From assembly GCA_033964015.1 (NCBI GenBank), contig CM066917.1, forward strand, positions 27,373,951 through 27,437,950: 64,000 nucleotides of DNA, written 5' to 3'. Shown here piece after piece: positions 36,801 through 47,450 of the stretch; the stretch's first letter is position 1; every line of letters starts with the position of its first letter. Under the pieces are notes generated by a model, which saw only the letters and a program-made list of their open reading frames with translations, had not been told where the DNA came from and ran no database searches. The DNA is from Scolanthus callimorphus (lineage: Eukaryota; Cnidaria; Anthozoa; Actiniaria; Edwardsiidae). A program made the position numbers and the translations under genes.

Positions 36801-39800
36801 AGTGGCAGAACAGAAAATAATGGCATGCAATCAAACAATAGGTTTTGATATGGGTATTATTCCAGCCTTAGTAGAATATCCTTTTTCATAGTGGAAAAGA
36901 AATGGATGATTTCTAATCATACAGTTGTTGTTGTATAATTTGCCAAAGATTTTTATGAACTTCAAAGTCTTTCTTTTGCAGAGCTTGCTGGTCTTCAAAC
37001 ACCTGCTGTTCCAGAGATCCAACCAGTAAATAAACCACTGGATATGAACATTAAAGTCAGCTTAACAGTCGACAATTCTCAAGAGAATTTAGTAAGAATA
37101 ATGAATTTTTTTATTACCATTAAATTCTTATTCTTATTGCTCTGGTGGGAAGTATGTCCAGAGCTATACATTACCATTGATGGCACAAGAATGCAACAAC
37201 ATATCATCCAATGCTACTCAGTAATTCACCCAGGGGAATGGAGTTGTTCTCTGGAATTGCCTTATTTTTGTTATTTTACTATTTTTACTAGGTATTGCTC
37301 TGTGAGGATGGTTCAGGGAGAAAATACCTTGTCAAGGAAATAACTGATGGTACAGATTGGAATGTTGAAAAGGTAATAGAGCTGTCATCATCGTCGTATG
37401 TCAGCGACATCATAAGTTATCAACATTACACATATCTATGTACAGTAAGTGAAAGGATTACATTCCAGAAGGGGCACAGCCATTTTGGCTTTTGTGTAAA
37501 AATCAAAGTTCCCAGCAAGCATCTCATCCCCCAAAAGCCTTCCCCATTGTGGTGTAGCAAGGGGGCCCTGGGTGCCCATGACAACTCCTATGTATCCATT
37601 TTATGGATAGCTAGGTGTGCTAGTTTGTAGGGGTGTGGCCAAGGGGGGAATTAAAGGGGCTATTTCACGGTCGTTTTGACAAAATTTTATAAAAGTAGGC
37701 CAATGGTTTGCAGAAAACAACACAGAATCCTACATTATGGTTCAACTTAGCCTAGAATGAAAAAGGAACTGAAATTTGCATTATATAGGCAATCTTACGT
37801 AATATTTTAGACCTATCGCTATCAGCTTTCCAAGTTTGAAAACAGTTCAGCCTGGTAAGAAATCAAAAATACCATTTTGCAATCCAATTCCATCCGCTTG
37901 ATAACACGCAAAAAATACTCCAAATTCATGCTCTGCTAGCAGTTGAAAGGTTATTTAACAAACCTAGACGATTATTTTGTTCATTTCTTATGAATTTGAC
38001 TGTATTTTAGCTACCTAAATTAGACCTAAAATCGTGACACTGCCCCTTTAAGCCCTGGGTTACCAATGAGAACCCCATATGTGCAAGACAAGTTATGGAC
38101 TGATTGGGGTCCTTGTTTGCAGGGGCAGGGCTTAGGGGGATAGGGGTGTAGCTAGGGGACAAGAACCACTGGAAACATAATTATTAAACCTTCTGGCAGT
38201 GACCACCCTCAGTGTCTGTGCTTATGACTGCTTCAGCTACCAGTGTTGCCTTTGAGACCCAGCATAATTCAGCTTTCGAGCTGCAAGTCTTGGAAAGTAG
38301 CCGCCAACATTAATTTATATTTTGCCAATGATTTTAATAGATAGTTGATGATGAGCGAGTCATGGAGAGAATGATAACTGCTGCTAGATATTCCAAAAAG
38401 ACCAAGGAACAAAGACGCCAAGAAAGTCTCAAGCGTGTCTCGGCAGAGCTCACTCAACTGAGAAAGAGAATAAAGAAGGTGACACACCCAAGTGATGACA
38501 GTGAAAGTGATTCCTCACCTAGAGAGGAGGTTTATAATGCTCTTTCTTCTGGAAATCAAAAGAAAACGTCTTCTTCAGAGTTATCTGAACTTTTACGTAT
38601 GTGCGAGTTTCAAAGTGAAGGGTGGCAAGCAATGTATAGGGTACTCATTAAACTTATTGGAGAAGTAGGACCCTTAGAAGGCAATTCAAGGTGCTTAGAA
38701 CAACTCTCTGACTTCACCAATGAACTAAGAGACCAAGAAAATAAGTTGTCTCCAAAAATAGTGGAGTTGGAATCTTTGAGGAGGGAGCTGGACAAGGAAC
38801 AATCTGTTAGACTTGACAGTCTGCAGAAATGGAGGCAGACTCAGAATCAGCAAGTTGATGGTATCGAGAAGCTGCTAACAAGTCTCCTAGAGCAAGGCAA
38901 TATTAGACTCACAAGGGTAGGTTTTTGTCGAGGGATACATGTTCACTGGGCAGGAATGCTCCTAAGAAAACTATGACGACAAAAATTATGTAGTGTCTAT
39001 ATCAGGATTTTATGGAGGTATAAAATGGCCATCCACAGTTGTGATTTCCTTTGTGTTTGGCTCATTGATTATGTAAGAGTTTAAGCAAAAAAAAAAAGAG
39101 TTAAAACATGTAACAATTTTGTTATCCTTCAGTGCCAAACTGCTATTGTGGTACAAAATTACCATTTATTATTTGGAAGCAGAGCTTATGGCAAGTCTAA
39201 TACCCTTGGAGCTGAAGAGAAAACTTATATATTATGGGAAATGTTTGCATGCTGTGCCACTATGTTATTATCATTGTATCACAGATCCATCACAAATATC
39301 TCTTCCATCTTCAGAAACAGCAGAAAGCCCTCAATCGGAGATCTGAACCAATTCTTAGCCGAATGTTAACTCCAGGAAAACCAGGAAGAAGGGTAAGATA
39401 AAATGACAAATTTCAAAGCTGGCAGCCTTACTCCTCAAAATTGCAGGCCTTCGCCAGTAATTTAGGAGGACAAGGAGCCGGTTTCACACCACCACAGTTT
39501 ATTCCCGGCAAGACGCCATCATGGCCCCAGCCGTGAACGACGATCTTACAGCGCATGCTCGCAGGACATGAGGCAGATAACACAGGCAACCCATAACCTA
39601 TACATAGTCTTACAAAACCTAACCTAGCCATACTATGGCGCTTAGTAGAAATATATGTACCCTGCATTTGGAGCCTTGAATGTCACTATTTAGTGACTAA
39701 GGCTCTGGACCCAGGGTTAGGTGGGACATGCAGAAAAGGCTACAAGTGCTTATATTTTTAGTAACTTTGAGTAACTTGCCTCCATTTATTGGGACAATAC

Positions 39801-41530
39801 GAGAAGTTATCTTGCTGTGAGGGCCATGAAGGGTGGGGTTTTGTGTATTTTAAGACATCTTGTGGAAAACCTACAAATGCCCAGCCTGGTGGGAACACTG
39901 TTTTTTGGAATCTGATAAGCAGTTGGTGGTTAAGGGGTTAAGGGGGGGGGGGGGGGGGGGCTGTTAAGGGGATAGAGGCTGGTGCATCCCAGTTTGAGTT
40001 GGGATTTCATAAGAAATGTATGTAATTTCAAATTGACATCTTTTCCTGGTATCCCCTTTTGAAATGTTCACTCTTTGAACATTCCTTGATCCACCCTTGC
40101 AGGGCCCGACATTAACTTTTTTCGCGAGGTGCCTTTGGCAACTAATTAAAAAATTTTAGTCGCCAGAAAGCAATATGTTGTTGCCATATTAACGTGGATC
40201 TCAGGTGAACTTAGAAAGATGTGGTGCCATTTGGCGATGTGGTGCCATATGGTCGCAATGGGCAATTCCAGAAAATAAAGGTACTCCCCCCACGGGTGGC
40301 ATTTGGAAATTCCGATGGGATGGGGGGGTTTAAGAGCTCGGAATTCTGATTGCAAGGGGGGGTTTTCGAAGCTGGATTTCTTTAACCTGCTGGAATTCTA
40401 TATGCATGGGGGGGGGGGGGGGGGGGGGGTAAACCATTTTGGAAATTCTGGATGCATGGGGGGGGGGGGGGGGTCAAAAACTAGTGCCACCCGTGGGGAG
40501 GGTACCTTTATTTTCTGGAATTGCCCAATGTCGGGCCCTGCCTTGTCATCTCAGTCACACTTTTACTGATTTGAGCTTGCAGCCTCCCAAGATATTTTCG
40601 CACTCATAATGAATTATATGTTTGACACTATTTTCAGAGAGCCAATACTGGGGAGACCAAAGGGAGCATGAATGATGTAAGAGATGGCATGGCTAAGGCT
40701 CACATCTCTTCTCCTATGTGTGCAAGACAAATGCAAGTCATGGAGAGATAGGTGTGGTAGTTTGCAGGGGCGTGGTTAAGGGGGGCATAGGGGTATAGCT
40801 AATGGGCCCTGGGGTACCCATGACAAACCATGTGTGCAAGACAGTTGCAGATTATGGGTAGATGGTGTGCTTTGTGCTTGTTTGCAGGGGCGTGGCCAAG
40901 GGGGGGGGGGGCAGAAAGATGGGCCCTGGGGAGCACATGAAAACCTACTTTTTAGATGAAAATATTGTAGTTTGGCTACACCCCAGGTTTACACAATATT
41001 TGTTTAAGTGTGAACCAGAACCGTTTTTTCTCATTCATGGCATCACGTTTATAAAAATACAAACTTTGGGAGCTAAAAAAAAGATTTTTGATTTCAGAAC
41101 TTTGATCTTGAAAACATAGCATCTGCCAATTGACCGTTTTCACGATGTTGTGAGAACAATACCCTTGGGCCGTTCCGACTCGTTCTGGCGAAGACGGCTT
41201 TTGTTATTCAAAACAGACAAGCATTGTTCTTATCCCATTTATGTTCCGTGCGCAACATCGTGAAAATTACCAATTCTGTTCTTACTTGGATAGTGTTTGT
41301 GACCACAGGCAGGGATGTCAATCCTTGAAAAATTAAGAGAAACCTTGACATTATATGAAAAATCCCAAAAAAAGAAAACCGAGTTTTACTACATTTTCTC
41401 TGTACTAGTGTGGTCGCGTTCGCTTCGCGGGAGGACCTCGAAAGCTAAATGGTGCATTAAAAAAGTTGATCACTCAATAAATTTCAGGCATGGTAGCAAC
41501 ACAAAAGACGGTTGCAAGACTTTTGTTTAA
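33873..41530 (+). CDS. Death-domain and coiled-coil protein, eight coding exons, about 597 residues
   Basis: Coding exons 33873-34290, 35959-36228, 36982-37091, 37292-37372, 38341-38916, 39315-39392, 40638-40676, 41309-41530; phases agree throughout (1, 1, then 0). Residues 1-139 are acidic and disordered, with a YCAKCRK motif near the end. Exon 2 (residues 140-229) is a death domain: LLEQVGTCWKLLGPVLG, then EKANCLLMTWKQQQGFAATIGCLEQAL and IKRADIA, matching the fold's conserved Trp-Leu-Gly and W...A...L..AL positions. Exon 5 encodes a basic segment (SKKTKEQRRQESLKRVS) and a long coiled coil (about LRDQENKLSPK to LRRELDKEQ). Death domains assemble apoptosis or innate-immunity complexes, so an adaptor role is plausible, but no named family fits. 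The last exon uses a CAG|GCAG|G double acceptor, and its final 45 residues look less conserved, so the 3' end is the weakest part. Introns hold several MITEs. Confidence 0.7.
34740..34935. mobile_element. MITE fragment, same family as 16797-16957
   Basis: Contains CCCCTCTGGAATTTTCAAAGG, ACAGTATTTGTATG and GATATTTTCTGGAACCACAC in the same relation as the PDI intron 7 element, in the opposite orientation. A run of 15 G lies inside. Intronic. Confidence 0.65.
35640..35957. mobile_element. Rearranged copy of the same MITE family, abutting the death-domain exon
   Basis: GGAATTTCCAGTGAAAAATGC, ATTCCAGAAAAATACATACC and two GGAAATTC(C/T)GGAG blocks in both orientations show a rearranged or double insertion. 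It reaches almost to the acceptor of the death-domain exon at 35958, so the element may supply part of the polypyrimidine tract. Confidence 0.55.
37520..37660. repeat. Interspersed repeat with GCAGGGGCGTGGCCAAGGGG core, copy 1
   Basis: GGGGGCCCTGGGTGCCCATGACAA followed by GTTTGTAGGGGTGTGGCCAAGG recurs near 38090-38170 and three times in 40680-40930 (with GTGTGCAAGACA between). These are probably copies of one short degenerate repeat unit of about 110 bases. Non-coding. Confidence 0.55.
37651..38052. mobile_element. MITE with TTAAAGGGGC termini (400 bases)
   Basis: Begins TTAAAGGGGCTATTTCACGG and ends CGTGACACTGCCCCTTTAA. Ends resemble the 14059-14302 element. The interior is unstructured and AT-rich. 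It lies in the intron before the coiled-coil exon. Confidence 0.6.
39480..39665. repeat. Dispersed repeat related to 11500-11710
   Basis: Shares CATGG-CCC-CCGTGAACGA and CATACTATGGCGC with the copy upstream of the PDI gene, at the same spacing. It sits just 3' of the 39315-39392 exon. Nature unknown; possibly a short retroelement end. Confidence 0.5.
40099..40541. mobile_element. MITE, CAGGGCCCGACA family, copy 2 (split by a second MITE)
   Basis: Starts GCAGGGCCCGACATTAAC and ends ATGTCGGGCCCTGC, the same ends as 20276-20491, and has the same TGGCGAC/GTCGCC interior. It is interrupted at 40260-40526 by a GGGCAATTCC element, so this family is older than the inserted one. Confidence 0.8.
40260..40526. 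mobile_element. MITE, GGGCAATTCCAGAAAATA family, copy 2 (nested)
   Basis: Ends GGGCAATTCCAGAAAATAAA and TTTATTTTCTGGAATTGCCC; shares the CTAGTGCCACCC block with 18112-18323. Long G runs inside generate a glycine-rich pseudo-ORF. Nested in the CAGGGCCCGACA element. Confidence 0.8.
41127..41276. mobile_element. 150-bp MITE, ACCGTTTTCACGATGTTG family, copy 1
   Basis: Ends ATTGACCGTTTTCACGATGTTG and CAACATCGTGAAAATTACCAAT. A second copy lies inverted at 56651-56800 and shares the interior ACAATGCTTGTCTGTTTTGA block in reverse complement. It inserted just upstream of the last exon of the death-domain gene. Confidence 0.85.
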
Positions 41531-43130
41531 ATTACTATTTCCTTAGACAAAGGCTTCTTTTGCCCGCATTTTCTTACCTCCGAATCCACTATTATACGAT
41601 TGCGCTATTTTCATTTTTTTTTTTTTGGGGGGGGGGGAATTCGGAACACTCAGTTGTCAATCAAACTCCAAGCTGCCACGCTCTCGACGGAAAATGGCGA
41701 AGTTCAGTGGGCTAAGTGAATTCTTGAATCAAGAAGTAGACAACCCTCCAGCGTTGACTTTTTGATAACTGGGGGCCATTAATGTGCAACGAGCGGCTTG
41801 GACTTTGATTGACAGCTGGCGCGACCGCGTAACAGTGGATTCAGTGGTGGTAACAGAGTTGAATAAACTCATGAGCTATTCGGAATTTGACGCACAGCTC
41901 ATGTTTGGGCAACCTCGTTCCCAGCGCCTTTCCCTGCACTTGGGCTCAGGGCGCCTTCCCCCAAAACGAAGGGAAAAGCACTGGGAACGAGGTTGCATGT
42001 TTGGGGCTTTTTTTTCAGATAGTTAAATGGTGTTGGATGAGTGTTGAGGAAGAAACTTAAAATTTATGCTATGGAAATGTCCCAAGCATGGACCGCGCTG
42101 TAAGAAATATTGCAAAGTTTTAAAGAGCCTGTGTCAGCCGCAATTTTGTCAGCCTAGCAACATACTGAGTCAGACGAAGCGTTCATTTCCATCGGCTGAT
42201 TTACAGTGTAGAGCGATATCTTCGAATTAAATCGGTTAATCAAGTATAAAACTTTGTTTGTAGATGGCTATTTCGAGATATCAAAAACATGTTTCTGGAG
42301 ATAACTAATAGGAATTCGTCCCATAATATCGAATGAAAACGACAACAAAGGAGTGGCTGACCAAGGCTTTTTAAGACATCATTTCTGAGAAACGAGGTTG
42401 AGAAGTTTACGGACACTGTAGTCTATGGAATGATAGTATATCATATACACACTATAATTAGGCAGGTTGGCATTGCAGGACCAATGACCATCCATACCGG
42501 ACTCGAGCCCAGTCGCTTGATTAGAGAAAGAACAGGGAGAGCAGCGAGGATTCTGGGAAAGATTTAACAGCGCGCAAAGGGCTGTGGGAAATTTAACAAC
42601 GCGCTAAGTATTGTAGGTAATCCTTTTTTTCGCACAACGTCGCACTAATTGCGGTCCCCCTTTGTTTTCCTCCCAAGCGACTGGGTACAAGTGTGAATCC
42701 AAACTGCATTTGTAGGCTGTGATGGGGCTTCTCCCCTCAAAACAGGTGAAAAGTCTAAGAAGAAGAAAATATGAAAAAAAAACATGGAGAAAAAAAATTA
42801 GTAGATACTTTATTGTAAATTTTGATTTGAACTTTTCATTATTTCAAGCGACATATTGTTATTTTTTTATTCGATTGTATAAACATTTTATCACTTTTCG
42901 CTGTATGAAATTCAATTTGTCGCACGCATTATGAACATTGAAGATATTATATCAAATAGGCGAGGAGTCATGGTGCGTATTTTGTTATTTATGCTAGGCT
43001 GTATTACTATTTGTACAAAAGGCATATATTATGAATGGAAATAATGATTATGAATTTATTATGATATATTCTCTGATATTGTCATTAGTGTTGTTCAGTA
43101 CTTAACAAATTAGACTACGTGATCAATTTT
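41531..43130. other. Intergenic, mostly unrecognised sequence with one small MITE
   Basis: The inverted pair CAACCTCGTTCCCAGCGC / CACTGGGAACGAGGTTGC at 41918-41998 marks a miniature element of about 80 bases. AAAATGGCGAAGTTCAGTGGG near 41692 resembles a start-codon context but leads to only 23 codons. I see no other gene-like structure to 43130. Confidence 0.4.
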
Positions 43131-43133
43131 TCT

Positions 43134-43187
43134 ATGAGTCAATAGATAGTTAACGAGGCGCGTAGCGCCGAGTTGACTATTTGACTC
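43134..43187. repeat. Short inverted repeat (CTATGAGTCAATAGATAGTT)
   Basis: CTATGAGTCAATAGATAGTTAAC is mirrored by GTTGACTATTTGACTCATAG around a GC-rich centre (GAGGCGCGTAGCGCCGAG). A small hairpin, probably part of a MITE. Confidence 0.65.
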
Positions 43188-43318
43188 ATAGAAAACGAGA
43201 ACGAGCAGTGTAATTGTTTTAGTAGAAACCCAATAGCATACTACCTTCGAGTTGTTGCTAAAACGTCATGGTTTTAGAAAGTTTTGCGCTACCGTTTTCG
43301 CTACTCACTATCTATTTA

Positions 43319-43410
43319 ACAATTAGACCTCGAGCCCGAAAGGGTTTACGGGCCAAAAGCCCATGAGGACGCAGGCCGAGGTCTAATTGTTTTAGTATCA
43401 CCCAACTTAG
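43319..43410. mobile_element. MITE, ACAATTAGACCTC family, copy 2
   Basis: ACAATTAGACCTCGAGCCCGAA is mirrored by GGCCGAGGTCTAATTGT, followed by TTTAGTATCACCCAACTT, which corresponds to TTTAGTATTAACCAACTA in the 30355 copy. A shorter version of the same family. Confidence 0.75.
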
Positions 43411-43511
43411 CTGGACAAAAAAGTGAAAAATTGTGTTAAAAAATCACCAGAAACCTCGACAAAAAGAGAAGCGGCCGACATTGTTTTCATGTTTAAAATC
43501 GGCGCTTGGGG

Positions 43512-43790
43512 CGATTTCTGAGGCGATCCCATAGCGATGTCATATCGCGCGGTGTGAACGGCCGCTGCGATCCTATGATGATTTCACGCGATGTAGCCGC
43601 GACGTCGCAGGCGTTTTGAACATGTTCAAATTCCACTGCGATGCGGGTGCGATATCTTCAGATCGCCAAAACTGACAAATATCGCAGAGCCAAATCGCCG
43701 GCCGTTCACACCGCGCGATATGACGTCGACGATCGCCGCAGAAATCACACCTCAAATCTCAACTAAGATCGCGCCGTGTGAACGGGCCTT
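43512..43790. mobile_element. GC-rich palindromic element with GCGATATGAC and GTGTGAACGG blocks
   Basis: GATGTCATATCGCGCGGTGTGAACGGCCG near 43537 is mirrored by CGGCCGTTCACACCGCGCGATATGAC near 43698; another GCGCCGTGTGAACGGGCC follows near 43772. The similar text at 58180-58415 (GATTTCTGTG..GAAATCGCGGTAGGTCGCACC, GTGTAAACGGGCC) suggests a related diverged copy there. Confidence 0.7.
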
Positions 43791-44839
43791 AACACGACGA
43801 GAGGCTAGTGGCATGTGCTTTGGCAGTTCAGTGTGTAGATTTGGGCTTCCTGTGGCAAAATTACGAAAGATCGAGGACCTGGGCGCTTTCTCCGTTGCGG
43901 TTGCTCTCGATCTCCCGAAATGATGCCACAGGGATACCTTTTCCGTAATAAGAAATGAGATCTAAGGCATTTGTTCGAGTGTTAAAATCGGAAAGGATGT
44001 ATAAAAGGATCCTAATATTTGGACATTCTCATTGTGTGGTGTAATTACTTAGTGCGTGAATAAATCCATCTATTTCGGGTCAAGTGTAATTACTTATAGG
44101 CCTTATAGGGTCGCGCCATCTGCACTGGAAATCTGTATAGCATGGGGATTCGGGCGTCACCGGCCAATTCCGGACAAAGGGGTGATAGAAATAGACGGTG
44201 CACATCCGAAATCTTAAATAAAGCGAGTTTTTCACTTAAATTGCTCGTAGCGACTCAGTGACCTAGCTCGTTCTATTGTTCCTTTGTATAGCCATTGTTA
44301 TCGGTACTGGTCACCAAGGACTTGCTGAACACCCAGCCACCAGACCATTTTAAGGACGCCCCTTGTATGAGTAGTGAACAATCGACATCATCCCAGTACA
44401 GTTATGTTAACTCAAGATATTAAAAAGGCCGAAAAGTCACCAATGACATCCATTGTGGGACACCTAATTAAATCTTATCAGTAGCTTATGAGCTACTGTC
44501 CATTACTGTTTTCAATAAATTTCGATTTCTTGTTCGTTTCTTTACTTCGGCAAAAAAAATATATCGTTATTATTGATTTCGTTGGACGTGCACGCCCTTG
44601 TGGCAACTTTCTATCTACGCATGCGCATAACAATTACCAATTAAAGTTCTTTTTTCTCGACATTCGATTTTGTTTGTGCCATTTTATAAGTGCTTAAAAT
44701 TATTGTCACTTATTTTCATATCAAAGGTAGGTAGTCTGCAGACCGCCAGTCTAACAAATAAACATAAGTAATCTTTAATTATCTTTATCATCATGAACCA
44801 CGTTGCGCGCCCTTAAGTGTTCGCGATGACGCGATGAGC
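43791..44839. other. Intergenic, nothing recognised
   Basis: AT-rich sequence without a convincing ORF, RNA gene or inverted repeat. Confidence 0.4.
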
Positions 44840-44842
44840 TTA

Positions 44843-45063
44843 GGGGTGGACCATTAGAAATTGGGGGAGGGGGGTGGCAATTCCCAAAAAAAAATTCGAG
44901 CAAGGCCAATCCTTCCAAAAAAAAATCTTGCAGAGATCCAAGCTAGTAAAAAACATGATATAAATTCCGAAAAGAAATTCTTGCACAACCTGATCCCCGA
45001 AAAAAAAAATCATGCGCAAAAAAATTGCCACCCCCCCTCCCCCAATTTCTAATGGTCCACCCC
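44843..45063. mobile_element. Harbinger-like MITE with TTA target duplication
   Basis: Ends GGGGTGGACCATTAGAAATT and AATTTCTAATGGTCCACCCC are perfect inverses for more than 30 bases, flanked on both sides by TTA (44840-44842 and 45064-45066). A three-base TTA/TAA duplication is the habit of PIF/Harbinger transposases. Arms continue imperfectly to the centre. Confidence 0.85.
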
Positions 45064-45599
45064 TTATTTTGTCCGGTTTGTAAAAATGCGTTTGGCGTGC
45101 AGCCTAACCATGCAAGGGCGTCTTTAGTCTTTAAATGATCTTGTGGCCTTAAAAGGCACCATCATAGCTCATCAAGAGCAGTTTAAAAAGGCTCATGAAA
45201 TACAACAACTGAATCTTTGAAAACTCGAACAAAGCGGGCTTACAGCTCGGACCGTGAACTAACAGCCCGATAAATCGCAGCCTCTAAAAAAATCCCGTCA
45301 CGCAGGATTTAAAATAAAGAAGTGCGTCGGCGATTATAATCGAGGATCGGGCTACGTATTATAGCCTCTGTTGCCATAGAGAAATTTCAAAACAAACAGC
45401 AACATACAGACTTTACAGATACGTGGTCTGTTTTTCAGCCAATCAGAAGCGTTCTTCTAAAATGTGATTGGCACTCGAAAAGTGTGGTTGCTCCCTTTTG
45501 CAAAAACTGAAACTGTGCACAGGTTTCAAATGTTACACGTGTTGAGAAACACTGACGCTAGAATTACTGGATATTTGAGCTAAAAGGGAAAATTTTGTT

Positions 45600-46849
45600 A
45601 TGGAAACACTCCCCAGGAGATCTAGAAAACCTAGCTGCACTCTTTGCAGTAATCATGGCATTCGATCTGAGCTGAAAGGCCACAAATACAAATGCCCTTA
45701 CAACATGTGCGAGTGCGAGCTTTGCGACAAAGGCAGAGAAAGGAGAGAAGTCATGAAAAAGCAAGTCAAATTGCGAAGACATCAGATGAGACAGATCCGA
45801 AAAGCACCTCATGGAAAAGCTCAGTTCTCTAAAGATCCTAAAATTGCGCGGATTCTCGAGAAATCTGGTGAGTTAAGTTAAATGATCAAAAATTGTTTTT
45901 CATTCAATGATTCAGTAAAGGAACTTCTTTTTTTACAACGTATAGCACATCCAAACACTTTAGTCTTACATGGTTGTTATAATACGACAAAGACACTAAG
46001 AATATCTAAAAATACAACACAAAATTCAAAACATCGAGCAGTTGGAAGATCGAATTAAATAGTGTTGCACTTTCTTGTTGTCCTGTTTCTTTGAAGCAAG
46101 TCATTTTGACAACCGATGTAGCAACTCTACCTTGACTTGGGAAATATAAATTTTGTTTTGATAGATTGACAAAAGTAATTGATTTTCGAGTGCTTCGCTT
46201 ATTCTTCGTATCTTTCTTTTAAAATCGTCAAATCTAAGCCTTTGGATCCACATTGTTTTACTGTAGGTTCTGTATGTTAGATTTGAGAAAAAAGTGTAAG
46301 AAACTTTCGGCGTCCACTCAGTGCAACGCGAGTGTTCCGACGGGCGACGAAATGCCTTGAATGTTGTTTGAGCAAATCAAATCGACTAAACGACTATTAT
46401 TATCCTGCCTTGTATTAGATGTGAGAGAATTGTCAAGTGAAGGCAATGAGCAAATATTCGAGGAAGGAGGTTTGACGGACAACGCGTCTCTCCAACAAGC
46501 TCCGATTTCCCCTCAGCACATGTTTCACAGCAGGCATGGCGGCTTTATCACACAATCGACCTCGACTCCAATTCAGCGCCACCATATTCCTCAGTATTAT
46601 AACTACAGCAGCTATCTTCATTTACAAGGCATCGCTGCCCAGCCAAGAAGCCCAACTAATCTATCATTCACCAAGCTGTCGCCTATTGGAAGGTTGAATA
46701 TTTCTGAGAATAGTGCTTTTCAGAAGTGTTCGCCTGTACGAATCAGCCCATTTGGCTTCGAGAACGCACTCGAGTGCGCTGGTGACAGAGCGAAATATGA
46801 CGAGGCAGCGCTCGCTTTGGCGTCACTTTCTCAGTCAGGAACTATGTGA
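45600..46849 (+). CDS. DMRT: DMRT transcription factor with one DM domain, 232 residues
   Basis: Two exons, 45600-45867 and 46419-46849, joined by a GT(GAGT)-AG intron in phase 1. Residues 11-58 form a DM zinc module: C13-x2-C16, H19, H28-x3-C32 and C37-x-C39-x2-C42, with the family signature LKGHKYKCPYNMC and a basic recognition helix (ERREVMKKQVKLRRHQ). Such proteins bind DNA through the minor groove and act in sexual or cell-type differentiation in animals. The rest of the protein is Ser/Pro/Gln-rich with no DMA (CUE-like) domain, so I would not assign it to DMRT3/4/5 (DMA class). The short second exon ends SLSQSGTM. No upstream coding exon is needed, as the DM domain begins near the first ATG. 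Which DMRT class it belongs to cannot be judged by eye. Confidence 0.92.
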
Positions 46850-46989
46850 AAAGAACTTTTATATCATTAGATTGTGTTTACTAGGCTTACTAGCTGTTTC
46901 ACAAAAATAGTCGGAGCATCATATGGAACAAACGATATGGAACTGACCTGAGACTGAGTCAGCGTTTTTTCATGAGTTCATGCATATCC

Positions 46990-47034
46990 TTAGTCTGCGT
47001 TGACAGGTTTAGTTCGGCTGTCAACGCAGGCTAG
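46990..47034. repeat. Short inverted repeat downstream of DMRT
   Basis: GTCTGCGTTGACA and TGTCAACGCAGGC enclose about 14 bases. It forms a stable hairpin in or near the DMRT 3' UTR. May be a small MITE relic. Confidence 0.6.
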
Positions 47035-47238
47035 CATATCCTATTATACCCACCCTTCATTTGGAGGAACTATATATAGTATGTACTGATGAAGGTTGTG
47101 TTATGACCAATGTCACAAGTAAAACGTAAAAAATAAGGAAATGCCTTTATTTCTTGTCGCTGCGTCAAACCCTGTGCCATGGGCTACCTGTGGTTTTGGT
47201 GATTTCCCGCCAAAACTGTCCTTAGTTTACGAAGCGCG

Positions 47239-47252
47239 CCGCCGCCATCTTG
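47239..47252 (-). promoter_or_regulatory. YY1-type element at the C18orf63-like promoter
   Basis: GCCGCCATCTTG is the reverse complement of CAAGATGGCGGC, the YY1 consensus common at transcription starts. It lies about 200 bases before the proposed start codon at 47451. Only a motif match. Confidence 0.45.
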
Positions 47253-47450
47253 TTTTGTTGTTTTGCTTCAGTTCCGTCAGGTTTGTGGGCCCCGAAAAGG
47301 TTAAAACTCGTTTATTTTGTAGAAACGAAGTTTATGTTCATCGTCTTTAGTAAGAAGCCAAACTACAGTGTTTCTCCTCGAGTTTTACGAAGTGTTTGTG
47401 CCTTTGTGTTTGGCCCCGCGTGTGCCACGTTGTCAGAAGGCGAGTTCCAA

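Noticed and set aside
39133..39369. ORF after an acceptor-like CAG at 39132 as an exon of the death-domain gene
   Set aside because: It fits in phase but has no coding character, and an in-phase exon starting at 39315 with a proper donor continues into two further exons.
40303..40569. Glycine-rich ORF
   Set aside because: Produced by long G runs inside a MITE.
41692..41765. Start-codon-like AAAATGGCGAAGTTC
   Set aside because: Only 23 codons, no donor site at the end and no downstream partner exon found.
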